Below are positions 27,737-37,031 of a stretch of 64,000 bases of DNA, piece after piece. The number at the start of each line of letters is the position of its first letter. Within the stretch, counting starts at the first letter, position 1. This stretch comes from Plebeiibacterium marinum. GTDB lineage: Bacteria; Bacteroidota; Bacteroidia; Bacteroidales; Marinilabiliaceae. The translations under genes were made by a program, and so were the position numbers. Below the pieces are notes generated by a model that saw only the letters and a program-made list of their open reading frames with translations, made no database searches and was not told the DNA's origin. The stretch spans positions 56,874 through 120,873 of the forward strand of contig NZ_JAPDPI010000011.1 of the NCBI RefSeq assembly GCF_026013615.1, read 5' to 3'.

Positions 27737-28375
27737 ATGAAGAAATTACTTTTACTTATTGCATTTATTCCTGGGTTTTTGTTAGCTCAAACACACGAGA
27801 AGGCTGTAGAAATTCTGGATAAAGTAACTGAGAAAACAAAGACATTTAAAACCATAAAAGCCGATTTTTCATTTGGGATGGAGAATAAGCTGGAAGAGAT
27901 CGATGAGCAGCATGAGGGTAAAATTTCTATTAAAGGAGATAAGTATAAGGCAACATTAATGAATGTGGATACTTATTTTGATGGAAAGACTTTGTGGACT
28001 CACATGGTTGAGGAAGAGGAAGTTAATGTGGATGAGCCAGATCCGGAAGATGAAGAGACTTTAAATCCTGCTTCTATTTTTACTATTTATCAAACGGGCT
28101 TTAAGTTTGCATATTTGGGTGAAAGAACAGTTGATGGAGTTGTGGTTTATGGTATTGATTTATTTCCAATAAACAGAGATAAGCCCTATTCCAGAATTAA
28201 CCTGGAGATTCAAAAGGATAACCTGCAGTTAAAAACTATAAAGCAAATAGGTAAAGATGGAAATAACTATACCATCAAAGTAAAAAATATGGTAACAAAT
28301 GTACCTATGGATGATGCCATGTTTAAATTTGATACCAATGCTAACCCTGATGTTGATGTAATTGATATGAGATAA
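27737..28375 (+). CDS. lolA: LolA-like outer-membrane lipoprotein carrier
   Basis: A cleavable signal peptide (MKKLLLLIAFIPGFLLAQ) and a 190-residue half-barrel typical of LolA/LolB: VTEKTKTFKTIKADFSFGM, GKISIKGDKYKATL and DGKTLWTHM are the first strands and IGKDGNNYTIKVKN closes the fold. It would carry lipoproteins across the periplasm to the outer membrane. An acidic insertion (EEEEVNVDEPDPEDEE) is present. It lies 69 bp after ftsK and is followed by a strong terminator. Confidence 0.88.
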   Translation: MKKLLLLIAFIPGFLLAQTHEKAVEILDKVTEKTKTFKTIKADFSFGMENKLEEIDEQHEGKISIKGDKYKATLMNVDTYFDGKTLWTHMVEEEEVNVDEPDPEDEETLNPASIFTIYQTGFKFAYLGERTVDGVVVYGIDLFPINRDKPYSRINLEIQKDNLQLKTIKQIGKDGNNYTIKVKNMVTNVPMDDAMFKFDTNANPDVDVIDMR

Positions 28376-28410
28376 GTTCAGTTAGCAATTAACAATTCAA
28401 GATATTTCAG

Positions 28411-28438
28411 AATCCCCTTAATAGGGGATTTTTTTTGC
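28411..28438 (+). terminator. Intrinsic terminator of the ftsK-lolA transcript
   Basis: A 7-bp stem (AATCCCC/GGGGATT) with a 6-nt loop is followed by eight or more T, 36 bp after the lolA stop. Confidence 0.88.
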
Positions 28439-28494
28439 GCATAAAAACTATTTCTTTTGTAAATCGTTTTAGTTTCAGTTAAAAGATTTGTTTG

Positions 28495-29838
28495 ATGGAA
28501 TTTGTAAAGCAGTTTTTGATCGAGTTGCTGACATTGGTTAATGCCATGTCGCCGTACCTTTTGTTAGGATTCTTTTTTGCAGGTGTACTAAAGGTTTGGT
28601 TCCCTCAAAAATGGATTGACAGGTATATGGGAAAGAATAATCTGATGTCGGTTGTTAATACGGCCTTGTTGGGTATTCCGTTGCCGCTGTGTTCATGTGG
28701 TGTAATTCCTACCGGTATTTCTTTTTACAAAAATGGGGCATCTAAAGGCTCAAGTGTTTCGTTTTTGATTTCTACTCCTCAAACAGGGGTTGATAGTGTA
28801 TTGGTTACCTATTCCTTGTTAGGTTTGCCTTTTGCGCTTGTTCGTGTATTTGTTGCATTGGTAACTGGAGTTTTGGGAGGTGTGTTTACTAATGTGTTTG
28901 CCTCTGCAGATGAGAATAAAGGGCACGTTCAGACTTCTCAGTGTTGTTCCTCAAAAACACACAAAAAATCTGGCCATTCATTTTTTAGAGTATTGCAATA
29001 TGGTTTTAATGAGTTTTTGATGGATATTGCAAAATGGCTGATCATTGGAATTTTAATTGCTGCAGGGCTGTCGGCAATTATTCCGGATGATTTCTTTAGT
29101 ATGTACCTGGATAATGAGATATTGAGCATGGTAATGGTACTTGTTGCATCCGTGCCTTTGTACTTGTGTGCTACGGCATCGGTGCCAATAGCAGCAGTTT
29201 TAATGCTTAAAGGTCTGTCGCCGGGGGCTGCGCTGATATTGTTAATGGCCGGGCCGGCAACTAATGCGGCAACCATTACGGTAATTAAAAAAGTTTTTGG
29301 AAATAGAACCCTGTTCAGTTATCTGTTTTCAATTATATCCGGGGCTTTTGTTTTTGGTTTGATTATTAACCATTTTTTACCAGCTGAGTGGTTTGTTATG
29401 GTTGGGGCTTCGCATCTGCATCATCAACATGAATTATTGCCAGAGTGGGTTAAGATAACTTCTTCAACTGTTTTATTGGGATTAATCGTGTATGGATATC
29501 TTAAAAAATATCTGAAACAAAGAAGAGAAGATGAAGAGGTGATCGTCAAATCTGTTGTGATGGATACGGAACCCGCAAAGGCGCAGCCTGTGTCATTTAA
29601 TGCCAGTCAATTCTCCTTTGTTGGTAATGAAGTGCAGAAGACGTATGGAGTTGAAGGAATGACCTGCAGCCATTGTAAGGCGAGTGTGGAAAGTAATCTG
29701 AAACAGCTGGGTGGTATTAGTAGCGTATTGGCCAACCCATCTAAAAATACTGTGGTTGTTTCAGGTTCAAAGTTAAATGATGATGAAATAAAATCGACTG
29801 TAGAAGGACTGGGTTATTCGTTTAAGGGTGAATTGTAA
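28495..29838 (+). CDS. Cu/Zn efflux permease (SO_0444 type) with C-terminal HMA domain
   Basis: About ten membrane helices of the permease family PF03773, with the conserved PLPLCSCGVIPTG motif near residue 65 and LYLCATASVPIAA in the second half. A Cys/His-rich loop (CCSSKTHKKSGH, about residue 147) and a His-rich loop (ASHLHHQHEL, about 305) could bind metal. Residues about 380-447 form a heavy-metal-associated (HMA) domain with GMTCSHC. The fusion suggests that the HMA domain hands metal to the permease. ATG at 28495 is used, not the TTG one codon before it. Confidence 0.85.
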   Translation: MEFVKQFLIELLTLVNAMSPYLLLGFFFAGVLKVWFPQKWIDRYMGKNNLMSVVNTALLGIPLPLCSCGVIPTGISFYKNGASKGSSVSFLISTPQTGVDSVLVTYSLLGLPFALVRVFVALVTGVLGGVFTNVFASADENKGHVQTSQCCSSKTHKKSGHSFFRVLQYGFNEFLMDIAKWLIIGILIAAGLSAIIPDDFFSMYLDNEILSMVMVLVASVPLYLCATASVPIAAVLMLKGLSPGAALILLMAGPATNAATITVIKKVFGNRTLFSYLFSIISGAFVFGLIINHFLPAEWFVMVGASHLHHQHELLPEWVKITSSTVLLGLIVYGYLKKYLKQRREDEEVIVKSVVMDTEPAKAQPVSFNASQFSFVGNEVQKTYGVEGMTCSHCKASVESNLKQLGGISSVLANPSKNTVVVSGSKLNDDEIKSTVEGLGYSFKGEL

Positions 29839-29918
29839 TTTTTTGTAATAAAGTTAGACTGGTTCTTTGATATGCTTCCAATAAAAGTAATTTTACTCTA
29901 ATTTTAAAATTACTTAAG

Positions 29919-30956
29919 ATGGAATATAATATTCAGGCGATAGATTCGTCGGTAACAGAGAAGTTAGTTCATAAGATCAATACAAAAACAAAACCTCTGG
30001 GTGCACTAGGTAAGTTAGAATTTATTGCACAGAAAATTGGTGAAATACAAAACACCTTAACTCCGCAGCTAAATAATCCGGCCATTATTGTTTGTGCCGG
30101 GGATCATGGTGTGACAGCAGAGGGAATCAGTCCTTTTCCGCAAGAGGTTACTTTTCAAATGGTGATGAATTTTTTGAGTGGGGGTGCTGCTATCAATGTT
30201 TTCACCCGTCAAAACAATATAAAGTTATTGCTTGCTGATACAGGGGTGAATTTTACTTTTGAAAAGCATCCAGATCTGATAGATTTAAAAATAGCTAAAG
30301 GCACAAAGAATTTTAGTCAGGAACCGGCAATGACCATGGAGCAATGCCAAAAAGCCATTGCCAATGGTGCTTTGTTAGTTGAAGGTTTACATAAGGAAGG
30401 AACGAATATTATTGGTTTTGGCGAAATGGGTATTGGAAATACAACGGCTGCAGCGGCTTTGTTGTGTGCCTATACAAAATGTTCCGGAGTTGAAGCAGCC
30501 GGGGCTGGAACCGGTTTAGATAGCAAGGGGATCAAGCATAAGGCCCAGGTGATTGATAAAGCTATTGAGTTGCATAAGGGTGTTACAGATCCTTTTGAAA
30601 TATTAGCTACTTTCGGAGGTTTTGAGATTGCAACTATAGCAGGAGCCATGCTAAAGGCCGCAGAATTGAAAATGACCATCATGGTTGATGGGTTTATTAT
30701 TACTTCCGCTTTGTTGGCCGCTTATCATCTTAATAAACATGTATTGGATTATTGTATTTTTTCTCATAAATCACATGAGCAAGGCCATCAGTTAATGCTA
30801 AACTATCTGGAAGCAGATCCTATTCTGGATATTCATATGAGGTTAGGTGAAGGTACAGGAAGTGCCGTAGCTTATCCAATTATCCAAAGCGCAGTTTGCT
30901 TTTTAAATGAGATGAGCAGCTTTGAAGATGCCGGTGTGAGCGATAGGGAGGATTGA
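29919..30956 (+). CDS. cobT: Nicotinate-nucleotide-dimethylbenzimidazole phosphoribosyltransferase
   Basis: 345 residues, the full family length. TKPLGALGKLE opens the protein, VCAGDHGVTAEGIS and EMGIGNTTAAAAL are ligand-binding motifs, and the general base is the Glu in RLGEGTGSA near residue 305. It makes alpha-ribazole phosphate for the lower ligand of cobalamin. No cobU, cobS or cobC is next to it in the window. It lies upstream of, and therefore not under, the cobalamin riboswitch that follows. Confidence 0.95.
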   Translation: MEYNIQAIDSSVTEKLVHKINTKTKPLGALGKLEFIAQKIGEIQNTLTPQLNNPAIIVCAGDHGVTAEGISPFPQEVTFQMVMNFLSGGAAINVFTRQNNIKLLLADTGVNFTFEKHPDLIDLKIAKGTKNFSQEPAMTMEQCQKAIANGALLVEGLHKEGTNIIGFGEMGIGNTTAAAALLCAYTKCSGVEAAGAGTGLDSKGIKHKAQVIDKAIELHKGVTDPFEILATFGGFEIATIAGAMLKAAELKMTIMVDGFIITSALLAAYHLNKHVLDYCIFSHKSHEQGHQLMLNYLEADPILDIHMRLGEGTGSAVAYPIIQSAVCFLNEMSSFEDAGVSDRED

Positions 30957-31071
30957 TGCTTTTTAATTTGACTACCTGTATGAATCAAAAACTCCCTGCT
31001 TGTGAATTGCCCAGGTGGGGGTTATTTGCTTTTTTGTTTATATGAGGCAATAATTTTTTATTTTTGTATTT

Positions 31072-31322
31072 ATCTGGTGCCTGGTTCTGTAAATACAGTG
31101 CCGGGTGAAAAGGGAATGCCGTGAAAATCGGCAACAGTACCCGCTGCTGTAAGTCTCAGGTAAAGATTTTGAATTCTATTGCCACTGTTTCCCGCTATTG
31201 CTATAGTAATGGCGGGTTTTGTTCATCTTGCTTGTATAGGGCAAGTTTCCAGGGTTCCATACTTTGGGGAGTAAAACGGGAAGGCATCAAAATCCGGGAT
31301 AAGTCAGAAGACCTGCCAGTGA
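31072..31322 (+). promoter_or_regulatory. Cobalamin riboswitch
   Basis: All landmarks of the AdoCbl/B12 aptamer appear in order: GCCGGGTGAAAAGGGAATGC (31100-31119), a GTGAAAATCGGC arm, CAACAGTACCCGCTGCTGTAAG (31132 on; written here in parts as CAGTACCCGC and TGCTGTAAG), GCCACTG (31181 on), GGGAAGGC (31278 on) and the B12 box AAGTCAGAAGACCTGCC (31302-31318). Between CACTG and GGGAAGGC about 90 nt are present, including a hairpin CCCGCTATT/AATGGCGGG, which is a large peripheral insertion. It would repress the downstream CWC gene when B12 is plentiful. Boundaries are approximate. Confidence 0.92.
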
Positions 31323-31450
31323 TTGTAGAATCAATGCTTTCGGGAATAAAAGCAAGTTTTCTAATTTTTTTTAGAAACTCATCTTTTATCGGTATTGAGG
31401 GTGTCTACCCTTTGTGGGGTAGGGATTTATGTATTCAAAACCATATTAAA

Positions 31451-31651
31451 ATGATTAAGAAATGCGAAAGGTGTAACAGCGAATTTATCTGTAGAAGCGA
31501 CAATGTTTTTGAGTGTCACTGTGTTCATGTTCCAATTTCTCAACGGGCGCAGGAATACCTGAATAAAAACTTTAAGAATTGTTTGTGCAACAAATGTTTA
31601 AGAGAAGTTGCTGCTAAGTTTTCAGGAAAGCTGGAATGTACCAAGGAATAG
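31451..31651 (+). CDS. Cysteine-rich CWC-family small protein under B12 control
   Basis: 66 residues with nine Cys: CERC at 5-8, then C14, CHC at 22-24, CLCNKC at 44-49 and C63. The layout follows the cysteine-rich CWC family, with His in place of Trp in the CWC triplet. It likely binds zinc or another metal; the function is unknown. The same frame is open upstream to 31121 but that part is the riboswitch, so the ATG at 31451 is chosen. A hairpin with CTACCC/GGGTAG arms at about 31404-31424 lies in the leader and may take part in the expression platform. Confidence 0.8.
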   Translation: MIKKCERCNSEFICRSDNVFECHCVHVPISQRAQEYLNKNFKNCLCNKCLREVAAKFSGKLECTKE

Positions 31652-31669
31652 CAGGATAAAAGAATAGGA

Positions 31670-31693
31670 AGGCTGCCTGAAGTGGCAGCCTTG
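31670..31693. terminator. Hairpin between convergent genes, possible terminator
   Basis: A 9-bp perfect stem (AAGGCTGCC/GGCAGCCTT) with a 6-nt loop lies 18 bp after the CWC stop. The T-tract is poor on the plus strand, so efficiency is uncertain. Confidence 0.5.
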
Positions 31694-31859
31694 GTTGCTT
31701 TAATATCCCTGAAGTTTTGGAGTTTGTCAATAAATGTAAAGGATACTGGTACACCGCAAAAAGGATTATTATTTTTCTGTAAGTATACGGATTAGTATGC
31801 ACCGTAGTGTTGGAGGTTTACCTGTGAGTTTAATTTTTACAGTGTCCATCTACTCGGTT

Positions 31860-33953
31860 TTATTTAATAGGTAAACGATATTTTACCGACATCATTACCT
31901 CAAAAGGTGCTCCAGGGAAGGGGCCTTGTGTGTTGTCAACTTCTGCGTATGGCTGTAAATATTCATATGAAGTGTTGAAAATATTTTTGAACGACAAGCT
32001 AAGATCCAGGTTTTTTGCCAAAAGATCTTTCCCTAAAAATGTGCAGTCGAGCAAAGTGTAGGCGTCGGCTTTTTCCATTTCTTCTTCACCAGTAATAAAA
32101 CCATATTTCTCGCTGTATATAGAAGCATTTACGGTTGCAACAAATTTTGGCGAAAGTTTAACACTAGGTGTTATGTGTAGCATGTGTGCTGGCATACCTT
32201 GCATAAGCTCCTTTTTTTCGCCAGTGGGGAGTATTACTTTATAGGTTGGATTGTCGTTGTTACTTCGGTAATGTGAATATGATAATCTAACATCCCATTT
32301 AGTATACATTGCTACTACTTCAGTTTCAAAACCATAAGATCCGGTACTTGATGAGTTTGTGTAAAATTCTTCTTGAGAGGCAACGTCGTAAGCATATATG
32401 ATAGCATCATCAATAGTAATGTGATATAAATTGGCTGTTGCAAAGATGTTGTCTGTTAGCTTGTATCCTATTTCTACTTCGTAAACAGTAGTTTTCTCTT
32501 CTGAAATATCTGGATTTAGATTATAATTCTCGATAGAAGGTGTTCGGAATGCTTTATTGAATAACGTTTTAAAATGGAACTTGTCAAACACTTTTGTATA
32601 TCCTAAACGAGGAGCAAATGCTCTGCCTATCTTTGAATGGTCTTCAACCCTGAAGCCGCCAAATAAACTACCAAACTTACCGGAATAATTTATCTGTGCC
32701 AAACCATAGGTTGTATTCATGTCAATCTCATCTTTGTCATTAATGAAAATGGCATCTTCCCCCATCGTGTTAATTTCATCTTCTGAAATATTTGCTTTTT
32801 CGTATTTGTTTCCTACTGCAGCAATTATATTAGTAGCATTTGTAATGTTCCAGGTTGCCATTAATTTGGTTTCCAACTGAGAGTAGTTTCTTTTATAATA
32901 CCAATCCTCCGTTTCAACATGCCAGGGTAGTTGGTTTTTATATAAAACCTGAGGTGTTAATGTAAGTTTGTCGCTTACCTTTAAATCATATTTTAAATCT
33001 GATAGGAAGCTTGTAAACTTATTGTCAACAACAGTTTCAATTACATCATCATTATAGTCCATATAAGCTTTGGGATTATAATTGTCGTAAGCTAGAGATC
33101 CATGGAAGTTTCCGGAGCTTAGTTGGAAATTAACAAATGAATTTCTGGTTTCAGTACACTCGTTTTCCATATTAGCTGTTTGTTCCCATGTGTTGGTGAA
33201 GCTCCCCGCAGAGCGATCACCAATTCCAAAACCTGCATGTATAGAGTAGGTGGTATTGTTTACTTTTTGTCCGAAAGATCCTGTGGCACCATAACTTCCC
33301 CCTCCTTCTGCATAACTACTTCCATGACCAGTAAATTCTGCTCCGTTTAGCTCATCTCCTTTTTTTGTTATAATTTTTATTACCCCAAGTTCAGAATATC
33401 CGCCATATAGGGCAGAGCCTGGACCTCGGATAATTTCAATTCTGCTAATCTGATCGGCACTGATGTGCTTAAACATAGGTGTTGTAGAATACATGCCTTC
33501 ATTTAGTTCCATTCCATCCAGCATTAATAGTATTTTTCCTTCATGTCCCCAAATGCCCCTCATTGAAATGCTGGTGATATTGTCTACATCGTATCCAAAA
33601 TATATTCCAGGTACTGTACGCAGGACTTCGAATAAGTCGCGGGCTCCGGTTTTTTGAATTTGTTCTGAAGTTATGATCGATACAATTCCTGGCGTTTGTC
33701 GTGGTGATGATTCAGATAAGGAAGCTACGGAAAGTGACTGGTTTAATAACTCATCAATTGAAACTCCTAACTTTTGAGCAAGAGCCAAAAGTGCTTCAAA
33801 ATCAAGATTCATTAATTCTTCGTTTGTGAGTTTAGATATTTCTGCCCGGGTAATTTTTTCAACATCTATTTTCTTTCCTTGAGAAAATATATTAGAAGGG
33901 CATAGAAGATAAAATGAAAAAAGAATGAAATAAAATAGTTTTATCTTTTGCAT
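31860..33953 (-). CDS. TonB-dependent outer-membrane receptor
   Basis: 697 residues. A signal peptide (about 1-25) is followed by a helical N-terminal stretch rich in Leu (KLTNEELMNLDFEALLALA and a DELLNQSLSVASLS segment), not the carboxypeptidase-like domain typical of SusC. A plug domain (about 85-195, with RTVPGI, MLDGMELNEG and IIRGPGSALYGG) and a 22-strand barrel follow. Receptors of this kind, with a DELL-type leader and a YfiR neighbour, are found in many marine bacteria. The substrate is unknown. It forms a two-gene unit with the YfiR gene 32 bp upstream and is convergent with the riboswitch unit, so it is not B12-controlled from that element. Confidence 0.88.
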   Translation of the reverse strand: MQKIKLFYFILFSFYLLCPSNIFSQGKKIDVEKITRAEISKLTNEELMNLDFEALLALAQKLGVSIDELLNQSLSVASLSESSPRQTPGIVSIITSEQIQKTGARDLFEVLRTVPGIYFGYDVDNITSISMRGIWGHEGKILLMLDGMELNEGMYSTTPMFKHISADQISRIEIIRGPGSALYGGYSELGVIKIITKKGDELNGAEFTGHGSSYAEGGGSYGATGSFGQKVNNTTYSIHAGFGIGDRSAGSFTNTWEQTANMENECTETRNSFVNFQLSSGNFHGSLAYDNYNPKAYMDYNDDVIETVVDNKFTSFLSDLKYDLKVSDKLTLTPQVLYKNQLPWHVETEDWYYKRNYSQLETKLMATWNITNATNIIAAVGNKYEKANISEDEINTMGEDAIFINDKDEIDMNTTYGLAQINYSGKFGSLFGGFRVEDHSKIGRAFAPRLGYTKVFDKFHFKTLFNKAFRTPSIENYNLNPDISEEKTTVYEVEIGYKLTDNIFATANLYHITIDDAIIYAYDVASQEEFYTNSSSTGSYGFETEVVAMYTKWDVRLSYSHYRSNNDNPTYKVILPTGEKKELMQGMPAHMLHITPSVKLSPKFVATVNASIYSEKYGFITGEEEMEKADAYTLLDCTFLGKDLLAKNLDLSLSFKNIFNTSYEYLQPYAEVDNTQGPFPGAPFEVMMSVKYRLPIK

Positions 33954-33985
33954 TATGATATAATTTTAATTTTTGAGTTGATACG

Positions 33986-34498
33986 TTAGTCTATTTGCTT
34001 ACCTAAATTAAGAAGCTTTGGGGTTGCGTTCAGGTTATGTGATTCAATGTTCTTTTTACTGATTTCATAGCTTAGTTTACCGCCATTGTCAATAATGTTG
34101 ATTCCGGCAACTTTTTTACCGCCATTACAATTATCGGATATAATTAATACAGGTTTTCCCTGGTAAGCTGTTTTTATTTGTTCCCAAATACCGTCTGATT
34201 CTTTTGATACCACAATAATGTCAATATTGTTGTCGGGCGTAAATTCTTTGGCGTAAGCAACATTTAATGAGCCTAGTCCGGAGGATTTCATCAGTCCGAT
34301 GCTGTTTAGTTCGTTTGATATTTGTTTGTTGCCAAGAATCAATACCTTAAACGATTTAGTCTGAATGTCAGAGTGCCAGTTGACATTTTTAATAAAATTG
34401 AGAATAAAGAGCGTTTTGATTTTCTCGTTTTGAGCGTGGATGTTTGTTGCTCCCAACAGGCACAGGAGCATAAGTAATCCCAAGGTTTGTTTGTACAT
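33986..34498 (-). CDS. YfiR-family periplasmic protein
   Basis: 170 residues with a signal peptide (about 1-22, ending NIHAQ) and one YfiR/DUF4154 domain: KIKTLFILNFIKNVNW at the start, FKVLILGNKQI, and KPVLIISDNCNG. YfiR in Pseudomonas is a periplasmic repressor of the YfiN diguanylate cyclase. Here no cyclase is adjacent; the partner is the TonB-dependent receptor gene directly downstream. Confidence 0.85.
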   Translation of the reverse strand: MYKQTLGLLMLLCLLGATNIHAQNEKIKTLFILNFIKNVNWHSDIQTKSFKVLILGNKQISNELNSIGLMKSSGLGSLNVAYAKEFTPDNNIDIIVVSKESDGIWEQIKTAYQGKPVLIISDNCNGGKKVAGINIIDNGGKLSYEISKKNIESHNLNATPKLLNLGKQID

Positions 34499-34606
34499 GT
34501 AGATTTGTTTATGGTTTAAAAAGCATACTAAAATAGAAATAATCTCTAATACATAAAGAATATGATTGTTTAAAAAAACATTAGTTTTTCAATAAGTAGG
34601 GATGGA

Positions 34607-36820
34607 CTACTCAATAACCTGCTTCTGCCATGCATTAACAAACAATATGTCACCCATATTCTCAAAGCCTTCGAATATATCAGACCCTCCATGTTTTACC
34701 TGCTCCTCTCTAAAGCCTATAATAGTTAATCCTGCTTTGGATGATTGTTCTGTAATCATCTTTTTTACAGACTTGTCTTCACTCAAAGGAATAATTTCAA
34801 TGTTCGACATGGTGATGGGCAGTCTTCCGGTGTTTACCAGTTCTTTCAATTGTTTTCTGGTTTCAGGTATCTCGTCTTCTTTGCAAACACTGAAAATTTT
34901 CACATGTCCTTTTTTCCAGTCCGGGTGCGACAGGATGATAAAACCTAATAGGATCATCAGGTTGGCATTGAGTATGTCGATTGGCCTGATCCATATATGA
35001 ATACCGTTTTTAAAGTGAGTATAGGTGTTGGCGTCGGATAAAACACAAATATCATATTCGCCGGCACGGATTAAGCTAATGTTGTCCAGTATTGAATCGA
35101 TTGATTCCGGTTCTTCTCTGCGGTATTCAAAAATAATCATGTTGTTTTCCATTCCTGAAATACTGGGGCTTTGTATAGCCTGGGCAATGGCAGTGGTGTA
35201 TGACGGAGAAATCATACAGTCAACATAAAGGCTGCTGTGCTGGTCGTGGTGTTCTTCAATCAAATCTTTTACAATTTTTTGCGCCTCTGTATAATTGGCT
35301 TTTGAGTAATATCCTTTTAAAAAATGAAAATATGATCCAAAACCATGTTTGTAGGATATCCATTTCATCAGGTCAAATATTTTGTTGTGATGGAAGGAGT
35401 TTGAAGAGATGCAGATTGCGGACGGGCGCCAGTCTTCTTCTGTTTGGTTGGAATTGTTTTTTTGTAAGTATAGTTGTATGCGGCGGCTCATTTGAAACAG
35501 GGCTCCCAAAAATATGTTTTGCAGTCCTCTGCGCTCCTTGTGAACATTATTCAGGTACAAATAGATTAAAGCAATAACGATGTACGAGAATATGGTGTAG
35601 GCGGCATCAATCTTAAACATGATCCATATGGATAATAAAAAGCCGCTTAAAGAGATGATCCAGTGGGATTTAAACCTGGGCCTGTATGATGGGGAAGCTC
35701 CAAAGTGGTTTAAGAATGATATCAGGCATAAAGATCCATATGTAATCATGAAGAACATAGAGATAATTTGGGCCACAAAATCCACTTCGCCCATAATAAC
35801 AAATACCATGGCAATAGCAATGGTTATTAGGGTAGCATTGAATGGTTCGTTAGCATCTTTTGTTCCTTTAGAAAGCCATTTGTTCATTTTTGTACCGGGA
35901 AAACTGTTGTCGGTAGCAAGTGCCTGAATGGTTCTGGGAGCCACTAAAATAGACCCAATAGCTGAAGATATGGTTGAAGCCCCAAGTCCCAATGGGATGA
36001 TAATGGCCCCATAAAGCGCTGTGTTAGCCATGGCCAGTTGCGAGCCGGATAGTTCCTCGGGTGTAGAGGAGATGGCAAACTTGTATATGATAAATATATA
36101 AATGACCATTCCGGCCAAAGTGCCCAGAAGTGTTCCCCTGGGAATTGACTTTTTTGCATCTTTAAGATCCCCGCTTAACCCCACACCGGCAGTCATCCCC
36201 GTGAATGCAGGGAAGCATATGGCGAACCATAAAAAGAAGTTGTCCTTGTTTTTTAACACAAAATTACTGCTGTAATCTCCCGATGCATAAAAGTCTGTTT
36301 GCCCCAGAAAAAACATAGTAATAGAGATAAACAAAACGGCTACAACGATATATAAGGTTTTTAACCCCATGCTCGATCCTTTTTTAAGGATGATAAATGC
36401 CAGTATGAGCATGGTTGGAATGCTGACCACCTGACGCGGAAGTGTAAAGTTGAAATTGCTTTGCACCCAATTGAAAAGGGGTTCAAAAGCTTCGGTAAAA
36501 GCAATAACATAAAAGGCTACGCTGATGGCTTGCGATAGGTAAAGTGCAATACCTATGGTAGCACCAATGTTTAATCCGAACGACCTGGAAATAATGAAAT
36601 ATTCCCCGCCACCTTCAACCCGGGTGTTGGTGGCTATTTCAGATATGGCCAATGCTGTTGGGATGGTTACCAGGTGGCCTAATATGATTATGATCAGGGC
36701 GCCCCAAAATCCCAGTTCGCCCACGGCCATTCCAAATCTCAAAAACAATATAGCACCTAAAATGGTAGAGATGGCGGTGAAAAAAACGGGAGCAGTCCCT
36801 AGTTTACTTACTTTGTTCAT
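34607..36820 (-). CDS. Prokaryotic cation-chloride cotransporter (SLC12-like, APC superfamily)
   Basis: 737 residues. Twelve membrane helices (about 10-440) carry APC signatures (STILGAILFLRFGMAVGE and GVGLSGDLKDAKKSIPRG), followed by a cytosolic C-terminal domain (about 465-737) like that of eukaryotic Na-K-Cl and K-Cl cotransporters, with WRPSAICISSN and ending near LFVNAWQ. It probably moves K+ or Na+ with Cl-, or amino acids, and may regulate volume in a saline setting. The gene is monocistronic. Confidence 0.82.
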   Translation of the reverse strand: MNKVSKLGTAPVFFTAISTILGAILFLRFGMAVGELGFWGALIIIILGHLVTIPTALAISEIATNTRVEGGGEYFIISRSFGLNIGATIGIALYLSQAISVAFYVIAFTEAFEPLFNWVQSNFNFTLPRQVVSIPTMLILAFIILKKGSSMGLKTLYIVVAVLFISITMFFLGQTDFYASGDYSSNFVLKNKDNFFLWFAICFPAFTGMTAGVGLSGDLKDAKKSIPRGTLLGTLAGMVIYIFIIYKFAISSTPEELSGSQLAMANTALYGAIIIPLGLGASTISSAIGSILVAPRTIQALATDNSFPGTKMNKWLSKGTKDANEPFNATLITIAIAMVFVIMGEVDFVAQIISMFFMITYGSLCLISFLNHFGASPSYRPRFKSHWIISLSGFLLSIWIMFKIDAAYTIFSYIVIALIYLYLNNVHKERRGLQNIFLGALFQMSRRIQLYLQKNNSNQTEEDWRPSAICISSNSFHHNKIFDLMKWISYKHGFGSYFHFLKGYYSKANYTEAQKIVKDLIEEHHDQHSSLYVDCMISPSYTTAIAQAIQSPSISGMENNMIIFEYRREEPESIDSILDNISLIRAGEYDICVLSDANTYTHFKNGIHIWIRPIDILNANLMILLGFIILSHPDWKKGHVKIFSVCKEDEIPETRKQLKELVNTGRLPITMSNIEIIPLSEDKSVKKMITEQSSKAGLTIIGFREEQVKHGGSDIFEGFENMGDILFVNAWQKQVIE

Positions 36821-37031
36821 AATATTTGATTAAAATAGTATGAGCAAGATATGAAAAAATAGAGAGTCTCGTAGGTATTGGATGATAAAAATCATCCGTA
36901 AATTCTAGTTATATCATTTTTATAATTTTCTTATTATCTTACCTTTAAGGCCATCTCGTAACGAGAAGGGTTAACTATAGTTTGTGGGGTCTTCTTCAGG
37001 GTTACTCCAGTGATTTTAAATAAATTATATA

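Noticed and set aside
31190..31216. CCCGCTATT/AATGGCGGG hairpin as a fourth cassette-boundary element
   Set aside because: It looks similar to the elements at 62-64 kb but lies within the riboswitch between conserved boxes, so it is better read as an aptamer arm.
31121..31450. Open frame running upstream of the CWC gene, which would give a 176-residue protein
   Set aside because: It lies over the cobalamin riboswitch, and the conserved protein begins at the ATG at 31451.
36821..37031. Glycine riboswitch upstream of gcvP
   Set aside because: I could not find the conserved core of the glycine aptamer; only a short inverted repeat and a repeated word are visible.
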